64,000 bases of DNA. Origin: Maea johnstoni (taxonomy: Eukaryota; Annelida; Polychaeta; Spionida; Magelonidae). The notes under the pieces are model-generated. The model did no database searches, was not told the origin of the DNA, and saw only the letters and a program-made list of their open reading frames with translations. The stretch spans positions 54,941,823-55,005,822 of the forward strand of contig OZ012685.1 in NCBI GenBank assembly GCA_963942565.1, in the 5' to 3' direction. Position 1 is the first letter of the stretch. Every line of letters starts with the position of its first letter. The position numbers and the translations under genes were made by a program. Positions 51,201-61,690 of this stretch are shown here, in pieces.

Positions 51201-53095
51201 CATTTGAATGTGATTTACACACCTGACTCACTATCCTACTAGAGGGACTTATTGAACAACAAAAAAAGTTTAAAACACACATGTAACATAGAACACAAAA
51301 CTATTTTATTGTGCACCCATATCATCTCACTCATTCAACAAAAACTAGACGTACACAAGACAGACACAGACATCACTATAAGTAATGTCACAGATATACA
51401 TGATTCATTCTAAAATGCTTCACAGGGTGAGGTGGGTTACAACAGGGTTCAGAATGTCTCTAGAGGCATGCACAAAATACCTTCACCAACTGACATGCAC
51501 TCAAATAATCTGTCACATGTCTTCCTAACTGATTCAACCTCAGAGTGCTCATTATTTTGTATAACTTTTAACATCTGTTTAGTATTTTTCCCTATACAAG
51601 TGTGGCCTTATCTCCAATATCATTAATCTCTCAGAAATTAGCTTTTGTTCCCCAAACATAAGATTTTTCCTTGTGCTTAATATCACTCCATTAATACATG
51701 GATTTTTATATCAAGGGTGAGTATTGAGAACGAATTACCCGGCCACCATAGAGGTAGAAATAAAGGAAGCAGACAAAAAGTGAACTAAGTACAGAGAACT
51801 AAGGCTACATAGGATGCAGGCAGGGTTACAAAGTTGCAGCAGTATCAATTTATGTATGAAAATTAGGTGTGCATAAGTGCTGTTAAGAGTCCAGTGCTGC
51901 AGGCTGGCATGGATTCAGTTGAGATCACCAGAAGCCAGGTAGGGAAGGGAAGGCCATCTACAGATCGGCAAGAAACTGCATGCTAGTAGAACTACAGGAG
52001 TCAGGACACAAGCATATACCTAGAAAAAGAGAAGAAAATCATTTAAACAACAGGTAATAGTAGTAGCACTGTATAAATACAGGTTTTTATAGGTAATTGT
52101 GGAGGTTTTCTTTTCTTCTGGCAAGTGACAATATGCTTCGGGAAAGTGAATTTCAAGACCTTGAAATTAATGTCGGTGCCTGCTTTCTGGTCATCCTGGT
52201 ATGTAGTATAGCAATAGAAAAATTATTCAAATTTGACATACCTGGGAAAATATCTATGAAATGTATAATTCACACTGAAAAAACATACTTTTCAATATGT
52301 AAAATAAGTGCCAGGAAAAGCCAGAGAATGCATTTCAGAGCACCTAGACCCTCTGGCTTCTGGGGCCCTTGAGCGGGCCCCAGACCCCCGGCCGTAAGAG
52401 GCGCTCGCTCTTTGAGCGACCGCATCGAACGCGCTGCGTTCGCTCACCAGGACACCCTGTCTCCTCCAAAGTCCATTTTGGACACCCTACTATCCAAATC
52501 CTGGCTAAGTCCCTGCTTGGGGTAGGCCAAATATGGCCAAATCTTGCATGCTTACTGGGCATGCCAGCATCATACATATCAAAACACATCATATATCTGT
52601 ACGCCTACCCTTACGGTCCTTATTCTGTAAATTATAGCGCATTGCTATGAAAATACCTAGGCTTGGAAAACACACTATATATGTTCATTGAGAAGCTTTA
52701 AAGTGGTCCTGGTTTACAGCAGTGAGCCGGGACCAAATCCAGGATGAGACTCCTGCAACTCTCACAAACTTTCTTCCTCATCTCCCAAGTCCAAAGCATT
52801 TCTTTAGTCACATTATTGTGACTCTATTTCTACAGGTATTTGTTACTTGTATGACACTATCTAGCTCAAAAAGATTTTGTATTTTGTATTTTGTAAGGGT
52901 ATAAAATTGCCCCAAAAAGGTTAAAGTAATTCAAAGACAAAATAAAAATCTGATAGTGATAGTAGAATATTGTAATTCACTACTAATAGTACTAATTGTG
53001 ATCTTGACTTTCTTGCCAAATCTTACCTGCATTCCCAGTCTTGGTGGAGGTGGCGAGCCGGCCGACCCTGTTGGCATCATCCCAGGGGTCGGCAT
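44309..53095 (-). CDS. TAB1: TAB1 orthologue, PP2C-fold TAK1 activator (7 exons, 584 aa)
   Basis: CDS on the minus strand: 53095-53027, 49675-49539, 49036-48883, 48141-48055, 47677-47539, 46130-45902, 45248-44309; GT-AG introns and frame kept. TAB1 binds and activates the kinase TAK1 (MAP3K7) in TGF-beta and innate immune signalling; its N-terminal domain has a PP2C fold but no phosphatase activity in vertebrates. Domains: PP2C-like region about residues 28-375 (SWTDDLPVCYLSGVG, FDGHGG at 80-85, NVGDSRALLCK at 194-204, MSDGLYK at 301-307, DITLLVRNF), Ser/Thr-rich linker, and TAK1-binding motif EPYISFAGFY at 499-508. A C-terminal acidic extension makes it longer than human TAB1 (504 aa). Divergent from 4E-BP, convergent with CCDC6. 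Confidence 0.95.
45788..45850 (-). repeat. old duplicate of the TAB1 exon 6 end and donor
   Basis: On the minus strand it reads EYHIKCGFEEVEIPR, against DYHIKHGFKEIEILR in exon 6, followed by the same donor GTAG. About 70% identical to the exon over 59 bp, 114 bp downstream. No good acceptor precedes it, so it is probably a relic. Confidence 0.75.
45902..46130 (-). CDS. TAB1: TAB1 exon 6 (residues 196-272)
   Basis: GDSRALLCKTDQEGVLRVMQ, SMDHTIDNEDELLRLSQLGL and RCIGDYHIKHGFKEIEIL. Acceptor CCTTTCAG, donor GTAGGTT. Both borders are duplicated in the adjoining introns. Confidence 0.95.
46108..46485 (-). repeat. 77-bp array copying the TAB1 exon 6 acceptor
   Basis: CTATCTCCTGAAA occurs at 46124 (true exon border), 46201, 46278, 46355 and 46432, exactly 77 bp apart. 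On the minus strand each unit has CTTTCAG, then the first about 22 exon bases (GAGATAGTCGTGCATTGTTG), then intron sequence. The outermost unit has lost the strong acceptor context. Using a decoy would add 77 bases and shift the frame. Confidence 0.95.
46487..46756 (-). mobile_element. tRNA-derived SINE, Gly-like head
   Basis: On the minus strand it begins near 46752 with GGGATCCGACGTGGCCTAGT (A-box region), followed by a CUCCCAA-type anticodon loop and GGTTCGAGATTCC (B box). Acceptor halves GGGATCC/GGATCTC still pair. The fused body to 46487 shows it is a SINE and not a tRNA gene. Different family from the SINE at 11139. Confidence 0.65.
46886..47191. mobile_element. family C MITE
   Basis: GTCTTAGCCAGGATTTAGAA to CCCTGCTGGCTAAGACC; nearly the same as 25180-25485. 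In TAB1 intron 5. Confidence 0.85.
47539..47677 (-). CDS. TAB1: TAB1 exon 5 (residues 150-196)
   Basis: GMKSYEQYTQYPDIYNRLQA, EAEITGGTTAVVTLI and NNNLYVANV. GGTTAV matches the PP2C GSTAV strand. Acceptor TTTTCTTCAG, donor GTAAGT. Confidence 0.95.
47729..47790. mobile_element. family A MITE fragment
   Basis: TTAACCCTTCCAATGCTGAG and AAAACCATCTAAACAAATTA only; the rest is deleted. Confidence 0.6.
48055..48141 (-). CDS. TAB1: TAB1 exon 4 (residues 121-149)
   Basis: SFIAVEKGFFDSIDDALAEK then ANLMLHLPE, matching human FLESIDDALAEKASLQSQLPE. Acceptor TTTTGCAG, donor GTAAGTT. Confidence 0.95.
48309..48424 (+). mobile_element. tRNA-derived SINE head
   Basis: GGCCCTGATGGCCGAGTGGT (A box) and GGTTTGAATCCC (B box) followed by GGGGCATGTGAGAAAGTTGC. 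Leu/Ser-like. The SINE body is missing. It is the cleanest head copy in the window; the reversed heads at 6751, 7962 and 9169 match it. Confidence 0.8.
48883..49036 (-). CDS. TAB1: TAB1 exon 3 (residues 69-120)
   Basis: VEEDCYLYGVFDGHGGSKAS, NFAAQRMPAELLLGQL. DGHGG is the canonical PP2C metal-binding motif; human TAB1 has NGYDG. Acceptor TTTTTCAG, donor GTTTGT. Confidence 0.95.
49539..49675 (-). CDS. TAB1: TAB1 exon 2 (residues 24-69)
   Basis: GHALSWTDDLPVCYLSGVGF then ATNQAYREDGFRREQHE, matching human SWTDDLPLCHLSGVGSASN. Acceptor TTATCTTACAG, donor GTATGA. Confidence 0.95.
49700..50100. other. repeat-like sequence with a B-box motif, unassigned
   Basis: GTGGTTCGATCCCC near 49972 resembles a Pol III B box, and CCCGTC/GACGGG motifs recur on both strands. 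It may be a SINE or MITE, but I found no second copy here to confirm that. The long frames across it do not resemble a protein I know. Confidence 0.3.
50101..51290. other. TAB1 intron 1, unassigned
   Basis: No exon or named element seen. Confidence 0.5.
51291..52019 (-). other. possible alternative last exon in TAB1 intron 1
   Basis: A strong acceptor (TTTTCTTCTCTTTTTCTAG) ends at 52020 and a minus-strand AATAAA lies at 51310-51305. Joined to exon 1 in phase 0 it would add 34 codons (VYACVLTPVVLLACSFLPIC...) and stop at 51917-51915. It is also compatible with chance. Confidence 0.3.
52330..52530. repeat. GC-rich inverted-repeat patch in TAB1 intron 1
   Basis: GGGGCCCTTGAGCGGGCCCC is almost a palindrome, followed by GCGCTCGCTCTTTGAGCGAC. 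Ends with CCAAATCCTGGCTAAGTCCC, like the end of family C MITEs. Confidence 0.5.
53027..53095 (-). CDS. TAB1: TAB1 exon 1 (residues 1-23)
   Basis: MPTPGMMPTGSAGSPPPPRL then GMQ; donor GTAAGA. An in-frame TGA lies 9 bases upstream of the ATG, so this is the first possible Met unless an upstream exon exists. Not conserved with human, as expected for this segment. Confidence 0.75.
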
Positions 53096-53936
53096 GACCC
53101 TTCAATGTAAACTTTCAAACGTCTTAGTCCGATTAGAATGGGGAAAAAATGCATTAAAAATAACTTCCCTTATTACAACAACACACAGGCACAGGCATCA
53201 TAGTCTCATATTTCTGGCTGCATTCGTTTGATATCTTGATAAAATATTAGTATCATAGTATGGTGTTCCTTCTTTTTCGAGAATAAATGTCAGCAGAATA
53301 TAGAAAGATATTTAAATTTCAAAAACTATGTTGTATTGAATGAATAATCTGCATGTATAACATTAAAAGAATAGAACATATTTTGCCTGTGTCAAAATCA
53401 ACGTCAACTCCACCGAATTATAAACCGGGCATTAAAGAGAGCGTGTCCAGCAGTATTAGACTGGAGCCAGTCGTCTAAACAATATCATTCACAAAATGAT
53501 GTCGGAGCAGTCACCAGTCTAAGCAAACATTGGGGTGCCGATTCCTTTACATTCCATCGGGTTTATAAAATAAGGTCTCTTTTAGAAAAAGACTGGGTGG
53601 AGAGGGCGATTGAACTCTCAGATTTTAAGACCTCACCTACAATAGTTTTTAATTTTCATAGGACTTCTCCAACCGATGTTTTTTTAAAGATAGTGGACCC
53701 CCAAATACAATGTTTTTTTGCTGTTGCTGAGGAATCTCAAATACTTGAATTGAATTGAATTCTTAAAAGACTCCCGTCACCTATTCAATTGGCCCATATA
53801 CATCTGTTCGTTGAAGATAATTCCTGGGATTTACATGATTAACAAGAACACCCGACACACACCAACGTATTACATCATGCAATATCTTTTTTTATAAAAG
53901 TTATAAGAATAAAAAACACGAAAGGTTATTGCAAAT

Positions 53937-54369
<433 letters not shown>

Positions 54370-54424
54370 TAAAATAACACCCACTTTATAATTAGGAAAC
54401 GTAAACATAAATGCAATCAAAATA

Positions 54425-54700
54425 CTAGTAGTATTTATTCTAGATATATTCAGCAGAGAATTATTCTCCATCACAGAATATTAACCAGGCATAAATTATT
54501 CAAAATGAAAAGTATGAATAACAATAAATGTGCTAAATGCCATTTGCCCGACAGCATTAAACATTTGGGTTTAAGCTGTAGATTTTCAGAAAGTCACTGG
54601 ATTGAGTTAGGGGAATGGATGAAGACGATTGTATTATCCAATTACATTTCATATGATAGAGCAGAGAGTTCTATTTATATAGAACTTTCTGGATAGAGTG
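54425..54700 (+). pseudogene. L1-type LINE ORF2 C-terminal fragment
   Basis: QQRIILHHRILTRHKLFKM then NNNKCAKCHLPDSIKHL, GLSCRFSESHWIELGEWM. The C-x2-C ... H-x4-C Cys-rich segment and its setting match the end of L1 ORF2 proteins. No RT part is next to it; the TA tract lies immediately 5'. Confidence 0.7.
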
Positions 54701-56159
54701 AAAATAGTTGGAGATAAAAAACAGACATTTTATTATTAATCAAAAATTATTAACAAAATAGTAAATATGTTAGAGAATCCAAAACTAGTTAATTTTGGGA
54801 TGTACTCCCCTATGTATAACCTACATTTCTAAGTACACATTTCAAGCTATCATTACATACAAGCAAAGGTCTACAAATGTATGTATTTTATATCATACTT
54901 TATTTTACACTCTTTCATTCAATATTGTGTATGTAAAATGAGAGGTGATATGGTATGTTCATTTTGAGATACTCAATAAACATAATAACTTTACATATAT
55001 TTAAAATAAGTTTTAATTTAGATGATGCGCTTCCCAATTCGTGTCATTACTTTTCTCACTGAGTCAGATAAATCAAAAACACACCGAAAAATCTTAAAGA
55101 CACACGCCCCTGGTGGTAAACAAAGGAACTAATACCCTAAGTGGCATGGATCAGTTCCAATGGTTAATGAATTGCTTCGTAATTGTCCCCATATCGTCAT
55201 TTTTTCTATGTTAGGGCAAAACACAAAACAGAGTTGCCCAGGTCTTCGAATCCTTTAGCACAGCAACTTTTAGTGTGCGATGTGTGAAAAATCAGTTTGA
55301 TATTGTTACCAGATGGCCGTACCTGCAGCAATAATGAAGACCTATACCAATCATTTATACAAAAAATGATATCTACACCTTTTAAAAGTACAATCTGTAT
55401 TTTAAAATGCAAGTGAAACATTCAACAGAATCATTTGGTCATGTTTCCTGAGAGTGGTAAAAGGTAAATAGTGGTAAAAGGGGTTGTCTTGTCGCACGTT
55501 TTGCGGCCTCCGTCGCACGTAGGAGTGACAATGCAACAGTTGGACACCCCTGTAAAACTTCTTGGTAGAGTAATGTTCTTGCGTGACACGAGCACCAGAG
55601 CATATTTTTGATCAGCAAAATATAAGGACTATTTAAGTGAATTTATGAAATTTAATAATGTTAATTTCCATTAAACATTGATCAGTGGCGAAAAATATTC
55701 TAATGAATAATTTTCTATACTTAAAAATATTTCTTTAAAAAATGCCAAATTTTTTTTGTATTTAGTATTCATGTACCCAGAAGACATACACAACTAATAA
55801 ATGCATTCATAAGGTAAGATTAGCATTCCAGTGACAGACGGAAATACAAGAAATCTTAACAACACATATCTGAAAACTCCATGTAAGAGGCGCCATTTCA
55901 CTCATGTCATCACAGGAATCCCCTTTTCAAATTATTAGAAAGCTCATAAGTCAAACATTACGAACCTCTGTGTTTCGAGCAGATGACTGCTATGGTATAT
56001 GGGCTATGTCAGGCACGTTTATTAATGAGTTATACATAAGTAGCCTAGTAGGGTGAGAAAACGATGTGAACCCAGGTAGGTGAAAATACTGTAGCGCCAC
56101 CTTTAAGAGGCCAAGAGATCTGGACACATGATGTCCCTATATACCGCATCATTTAGCTA

Positions 56160-56345
56160 TTGCTGTGTAAATAGACATTTTGGAAAGTTTATTTCCTATT
56201 GCCGCATCTTTATGATATTTTTTTTTGGTATCCTATGCGTTTTCCTGATTTGTTTCTTTTCTCTTTCGGGTTGAATTATTTGTAAAAAAATGGTATGTCT
56301 TGTAATCTTGCAATTATGTCTACAGTCAATAAAGATACAATACAA
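56160..56345 (+). mobile_element. LINE 3' tail fragment
   Basis: Ends GTCTACAGTCAATAAAGATA then CAATACAATC, the same tail type as 21050-21203. 5' border uncertain. Confidence 0.6.
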
Positions 56346-57133
56346 TCATGAAAGAAACTTTTAATTATGCAATTTAAACTTCTAAAACAGTTTGAGAAAG
56401 TAACTTTTTAATAAGAACTGAATAAATATGTCTTTCCTTTTTTCATTTCACTATGGTTTTGAAGCAATAGATATGAAAGCCTAATTGGAATCCCTAAGGA
56501 TATGCTTGATCAAAAATCGTACAGTTGATTTCGTTATTATGAATTTAGACATTAATAAACAAAAAAGAGAATTATAAAGGTATAACATGGACTGGTACTC
56601 GTTGCCAGTCGCTGATAGCAGATCAGGTAGACTTGCTCAAAATCCAAATGGCGCAGTGGGGGCGGTCGAATGCGTCTCTAAATTGACACCGTCCCATGGG
56701 CCTACAGTTTCGCATATGTGCTAATTAACTTCCAAGTTTACTTCCATTTTCCCAAACTTTTCAAGTCTTCGTAAAGAATCATTTGATCATGTCCTTCCTA
56801 AAACTTATTTTAAAAGGGGGAAGGTCTTGTCCCAATTTTGAGTAAAGTGACGCCACCTATACAATTTATTTTAGGTGGGCAAGTTTTTCATTCACATTGA
56901 TCCAAATATATTTCATGTTCTTCAGAGACATGAATATGCTGGAAATGTCTTCGACTCAAGAGTGTCCTTTAAACGAAATCACTCTGAGACGATAAGTCAG
57001 GGGAAAAGAGGCCACACCTTATATCCCGCTTTATAGATTACTAGCTGGCATGTGTCTTTAAAGACTATTCATTTTAAATGAACTCTCTTCAAAGACAATT
57101 ATTTTTTCTTAAAGATAAGTTAGTTGTGTTTAA

Positions 57134-57171
57134 AGGCAATTCATTTGTCTATTAAGACAAATGAATTGACT
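57134..57171. repeat. perfect 14-bp inverted repeat
   Basis: CAATTCATTTGTCT at 57137-57150 and AGACAAATGAATTG at 57155-57168 with a 4-nt loop. Neighbouring sequence from 57055 repeats AAAGAC and TTCATTT motifs. Confidence 0.9.
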
Positions 57172-57324
57172 TTTAATAAAGACAAGAACGGCTTTCCATA
57201 GACCACCAATATCGAGGACATATCTGTATTTGCTTATTTCGCTCAATCAGCACTAATTACGTACCCCCCTGTCGTGTAGTGGCGTACATCTGAAGATCTA
57301 AGGTCCAGACGTATGGCAAGCACC

Positions 57325-57656
57325 TTAAAGGGCCACTAAACCTTTGGCATATTACATTCTTATATAACTGTTCATGGACTACTAGTAAATAATACATATC
57401 CCATGTCCTGTGGGTTCATTTGACCCCAACAGAAGCAAAATTATAATTACGATTAAGAGCCATGCGCCTCTAGAGACCTGTCACATGCAGGATGTGTGAA
57501 ATATGGCTGCACAGAGAGGAGATGGGCTACTGGAATACACACTCTCTCTGCCCAGGGGGCCCCTTAATTGGATTGGGTCTTTATGATTAACAGCTTAAAA
57601 AGTGTATTTCCTTTTATATAAACTGGCATGTGTTTCAGGGTATAGTGTCCTTTTAA
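57325..57656. mobile_element. TTAA-flanked MITE with TTAAAGGGCCACTAAACC end
   Basis: Right end GGGTATAGTGTCCTTTTAA is the imperfect complement of the left. TTAA on both sides. A different family from A-D. Confidence 0.75.
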
Positions 57657-57699
57657 AGAGTTTAACAAGCATTTCAAATATCAATAAATCCTTTTCTAA

Positions 57700-58260
57700 T
57701 ACATATAATTATTTAAATCGCTTTCTATAACTTATGAATGACTGCATTTACAAATACTAGGAAATGATTCCTAAATACCAGTGAATGATTTATAAATACA
57801 CGCAAATCATTTAGGAATACACGAAAATCATTTACAAATACTAGAATTTCTCTAGAAAATCATATATAAATACTAAAAAAGCATTTTTAGTATAGGAAAT
57901 CACACACAATTTCAAGTATTTATAAGTTATTTTTAAAAGTATTTATAAATGATTTTCTTGTATCTATAATTCATTTTCTAATATTTGTAAATACTACATT
58001 TAAAAATACAAGAACATGGTTTATAAATAACAGAAAATGATTTATTAATACAAGAAAATCATTCATAAATACTAAAAATTGTGATAAAACTGTAAATACT
58101 AATAAATCATTTTTTTTTGTTTTACACAATTACCAGTTTTACAAATATTAATGAATAATTTATGAATACTAGAATTTTTACATAAATACTAGAAAATCAT
58201 TTATAAATACTAAAAAAAAAGTGTTTACTATCGAAATAAATCATTTCCTAGTTTAAAAAA
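57700..58260. repeat. degenerate AT-rich repeat upstream of 4E-BP
   Basis: More than fifteen variants of GAAAATCATTTATAAATACT occur on both strands, spaced about 25-30 bp. The core ATTTATAAAT is itself a palindrome. It lies 80-640 bp before the 4E-BP promoter region. Confidence 0.85.
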
Positions 58261-58339
58261 AACTTTTTTTTTATCAATTTCAAGAAATGTAATTATTTGT
58301 AATTGTCAAGCATTTGTAATTACATGTATTTTGGTTATA

Positions 58340-58470
58340 TGGGGCGGGTCGCAGACACAGCACGTGTCGTGTACGGTCCATGAGCGGATCGATCGAGAGC
58401 AGCCGCACGTGGGTAATTCCAAAAACGAACACTCCCTACGTCGGCCGAAGATTGGCGGAAATAGTTTTTC
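58340..58470 (+). promoter_or_regulatory. probable 4E-BP promoter, GC box and two E-boxes
   Basis: An abrupt GC- and CpG-rich block after AT-rich sequence, with GGGGCGGG and two CACGTG E-boxes (about 58361 and 58405). E-boxes of this type bind bHLH-ZIP factors such as Myc/Max or MiT/TFE. Transcription start not determined. Confidence 0.55.
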
Positions 58471-58751
58471 CTAATTTATTGGAATTCTATACGTGATTTT
58501 TCAAATTTGGTACATACATATTCTAAGTTTATATATGCCTAACCAGTAACATATCAGGATTGACGGAAACGTCGGTAAATTTAAAAATCAGAAAATCACG
58601 AACTTTAATATATGCATCTGCGATCTTTTGAGTGTCATGGTGGATGGGCTGTAAAGACTGTGATATAGCGTAAACATTGTCGGATATATGTGCTGAAATT
58701 GACGAGGGCAATAGTTTTGGTCCTTTTGCATTAACCACCAGATTGTCTACC

Positions 58752-58893
58752 ATGTCCATGAGCAGCACCAAATGTCAGCTAAGCAAGGCAAAAGGGATCC
58801 CCATCCGTCGAGTGGCTTTGAGTGACCCGTCGCAGTTGCCATCCGATTACAGTACAACACCAGGGGGAACGATATTTTCTACGACACCTGGAG
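58752..58893 (+). CDS. EIF4EBP: 4E-BP exon 1 (residues 1-48)
   Basis: [20 protein letters not shown] to STTPGG, donor GTTTGT; splits the Gly48 codon. Confidence 0.97.
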
Positions 58894-61690
58894 GTTTGTA
58901 ATTGCTTCAAAATGGAAACCTTGTGCACGAAGAATGCAATAATTTGAGCTTAAAGCTTTCGTAGATAGTCTTCACAACGTCGGATTACAATGCTTAAAAG
59001 TGGAAAATAGGTTTGTTTTTCCATCCTGCAAATCCAACATGGCGGACATGCCATGTGACATTTGTTTTGGAAATTTAAATGCCTTGATTTTTAGATGCGT
59101 AGTTCCTTTTTACTACGTTGTTACGTGTATATGGCTTAAGTGTAGCATTGCAGATTCTCATTAGCTAGTGTCATTGATTCTGGAAACTTAGAAGTGCATT
59201 CTATATATAATGACAGCTCTGACACATATGTATGGATCAGATGGCCTTGAACCAGATTACATAACAGCTGGAGAAGTCCGCAACGACGTACATGTACCTC
59301 GTGGGCCTCGCTACCCTTATGCGTGATGCTGACCTGTGGTCATTTGCGCGCGCTAATGTGTTTGAGAGCCCATTATTGATACCCGTGTTTACTGTTTACG
59401 CATGGCAAATTCTATCTAGCTGTAGAAACAGTCTGACATGACATGTCATGCATTGTTTATCTTTTCTAGATGATCAGCCTAAAATAGGGTACCTTGGCAT
59501 TGCCCACATGGCACATAGCCATCAAAACAATAAGCATATAATGCTCCACTTGATTACAAGCCAAAATCCCATATTTACCATAACACCCCTAGCATTACAC
59601 GCCAGATCTTCAGAAAAATGTGTTTATAAAAAAATGAGTTTATATTGTGATTTAGTAACCCTTTCTTCCATTTTTCATGACAATCTACTATTTGCAGTAT
59701 GAGTATAAAAGGGGAGCATTAAATGCACTGCCTGCCTTCCGTGATATGGCTACTGAAAATCTGTAGCACTTGGGGAAGTCAATATTCTCAGTATTCTCAA
59801 TCTGGCACTCACAGTGACGTTTTGGGGTGATCCTGTCACTTTTATGATTCCTTCTTTAATTTTTATTTACTATTAAAAGCATTTGAATCATGCATTTACA
59901 TTCTTTATTTTTCACTTGTGGCTTTACCTTTTGTCTTGATACTTGAAGTTAATGTGAAATAGTGCCCCCCTCCAAGTTTAAGTGAATTTGTGACCCCCTC
60001 ATATGATAATTTGCGGATAGTGGTAGGTCAGTTGTAGCAAACACGCGTGTATTGCATTAAAATAGGTCAGTACAATACAGAGTCCTGGAACAAGATAACA
60101 ACACACCACATGAGGAAAATATTCTCCACTCAATATTTAAATGCAAACATCAGAAGCTGCCAGCTTCGAAACCAGAAGGCAGTACAGTGTTTACGTATCG
60201 ATGATTGATTGGAGGTCAGAGGCTGGTTGCATCATCTAATGGGCCTAGACTGAACTTCAGGCATTAACTGACATGTTGCTCTAGTAATCCTAATTCAATT
60301 ATTTCTAAGGGAATTTCACAGCAGGTTTTAACAAAAAGGCTGTTTTCTTTGCTATTTTCTACCTAGGTTGGCCACTGTTGTATTGACTTGATTAAATAGT
60401 TTCTGTATGTATTCTTAATTGTCATACTGCAAGTAGAGTTTTGTCCAATACAGTCTTTGTGAAAATTATAAATTAACCTGTTTTTCTGAGATCTATGACA
60501 GGAGAACAGAATAGAGCTACTTAGCCTCTCAAAAATTGATCATGGCAACTTCAGTATTTTATACGAATATGTTGCAGCTAAACAATACTAATAAACTAAA
60601 CACATCTTATGACATGCTTTCCTATCATACTGCTCTTTCCTAATCTGTCCTGTCATGATTGTTTTAAAAGTAATAACATGTAACACTTTCTTTTAGCATG
60701 CGCTGGCCATAATACTCAGACTGAGTGAGGCTGTACAGATGATGATGATGATGAACACCTTTCCTAAACATAATGACTATCTTGAAATCATTAAATGGTT
60801 AAGATCACACCACTAACGCCTTCACAAAACTATCAAAATCATTAACAGCAGCACACCAGTAACTGACCTCAGTGCTGTTCCTTCAACTTCCCCTTTAAAA
60901 TATGGATTTTTGATATACAATTTTTGCAAAAGACCATGTTGACTTATTCACATGTTTTTGTTGCAGGTACGCGCATTATTTATGATAGGGCTTTCTTAAT
61001 GCAGTTGAGGAATTCGCCCCTGACAAAAAGTCCCCCACCTAATCTTCCAAAGATACCTGGTGTGACAAGTCCCCTAGCTGCTGATGCAGCCAAGGATGAA
61101 CCTAGAGAAAATGGTCATGAAAAAGAAGCCAGTGGAATGGGAGGTAAGGCAAATTATTTGATTTCAAATTCGAAAATTGTCTCATAATATTAGAGTTGAT
61201 TGCAATAATGTTAATATGATGCCCAAAAGACTGTTTTCGAGTAAGATAAACAGTAAGCAAGCATTTATGGGCAAAGAGTGACTTCTCTGGCATTTCTAAG
61301 GCCTTTGTTTGTTAAACGAAATATTTTCTATGTCCATGACATACTTTCAATGTACAGAAAACCGCGCTAACCTCTGACTCATATCAGGTAGGTTGACTTC
61401 ATAATGTTGTCACTATTTCAATACATGGATTTTTGTATATTGAATTGTAGATTTGTAGAGGGTACTTAACTGTCGCTGAGAATTGTCACCTTGATTGATC
61501 ATTGAAATATTTATTTTTGAATAATAATAGAAAGTATAATATACTTGCCTATGTTTATTCAGAGCTATTGAAAAGTTTGTTAATTAAGTGAATGATGTTA
61601 TGAATTGAGATCACTAGACATTAGCTTATATTTTGTCTTATTTTATTTGCAGAAATTGCTGAAGAGCCTCAGTTTGAGATGGACATCTAA
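58752..61690 (+). CDS. EIF4EBP: 4E-BP, eIF4E-binding translation repressor (3 exons, 118 aa)
   Basis: CDS join: 58752-58893, 60967-61143, 61653-61690. 4E-BPs bind the cap-binding factor eIF4E and block eIF4G; mTORC1 phosphorylates them to release it. Visible: phosphosites [17 protein letters not shown] (Thr36, Thr45), eIF4E-binding motif YDRAFLM at 53-59 (Y-x4-L-phi), [10 protein letters not shown] (Ser64, Ser69; vertebrates usually have Thr at the second), PKIPGVTSP, and the TOS motif FEMDI at 114-118, which recruits Raptor. The length equals human 4E-BP1. An N-terminal KGIP replaces the human RAIP motif. The ATG has A at -3; there is no earlier in-frame ATG in the exon. Both introns sit at codon phase 1. 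Confidence 0.98.
58894..60966. other. 4E-BP intron 1
   Basis: No extra exon or clear repeat recognised. Confidence 0.6.
60967..61143 (+). CDS. EIF4EBP: 4E-BP exon 2 (residues 48-107)
   Basis: [18 protein letters not shown] to [11 protein letters not shown]. Acceptor TTTTTGTTGCAG, donor GTAAGG. Confidence 0.97.
61653..61690 (+). CDS. EIF4EBP: 4E-BP exon 3 (residues 107-118)
   Basis: [12 protein letters not shown] and stop TAA. A 38-bp coding part; acceptor TTTATTTGCAG. Confidence 0.97.

Noticed and set aside
58677-58751. Longer 4E-BP N-terminus
   Set aside because: The upstream in-frame stretch has no ATG; from 58752 the protein has the family's usual length and a good start context.
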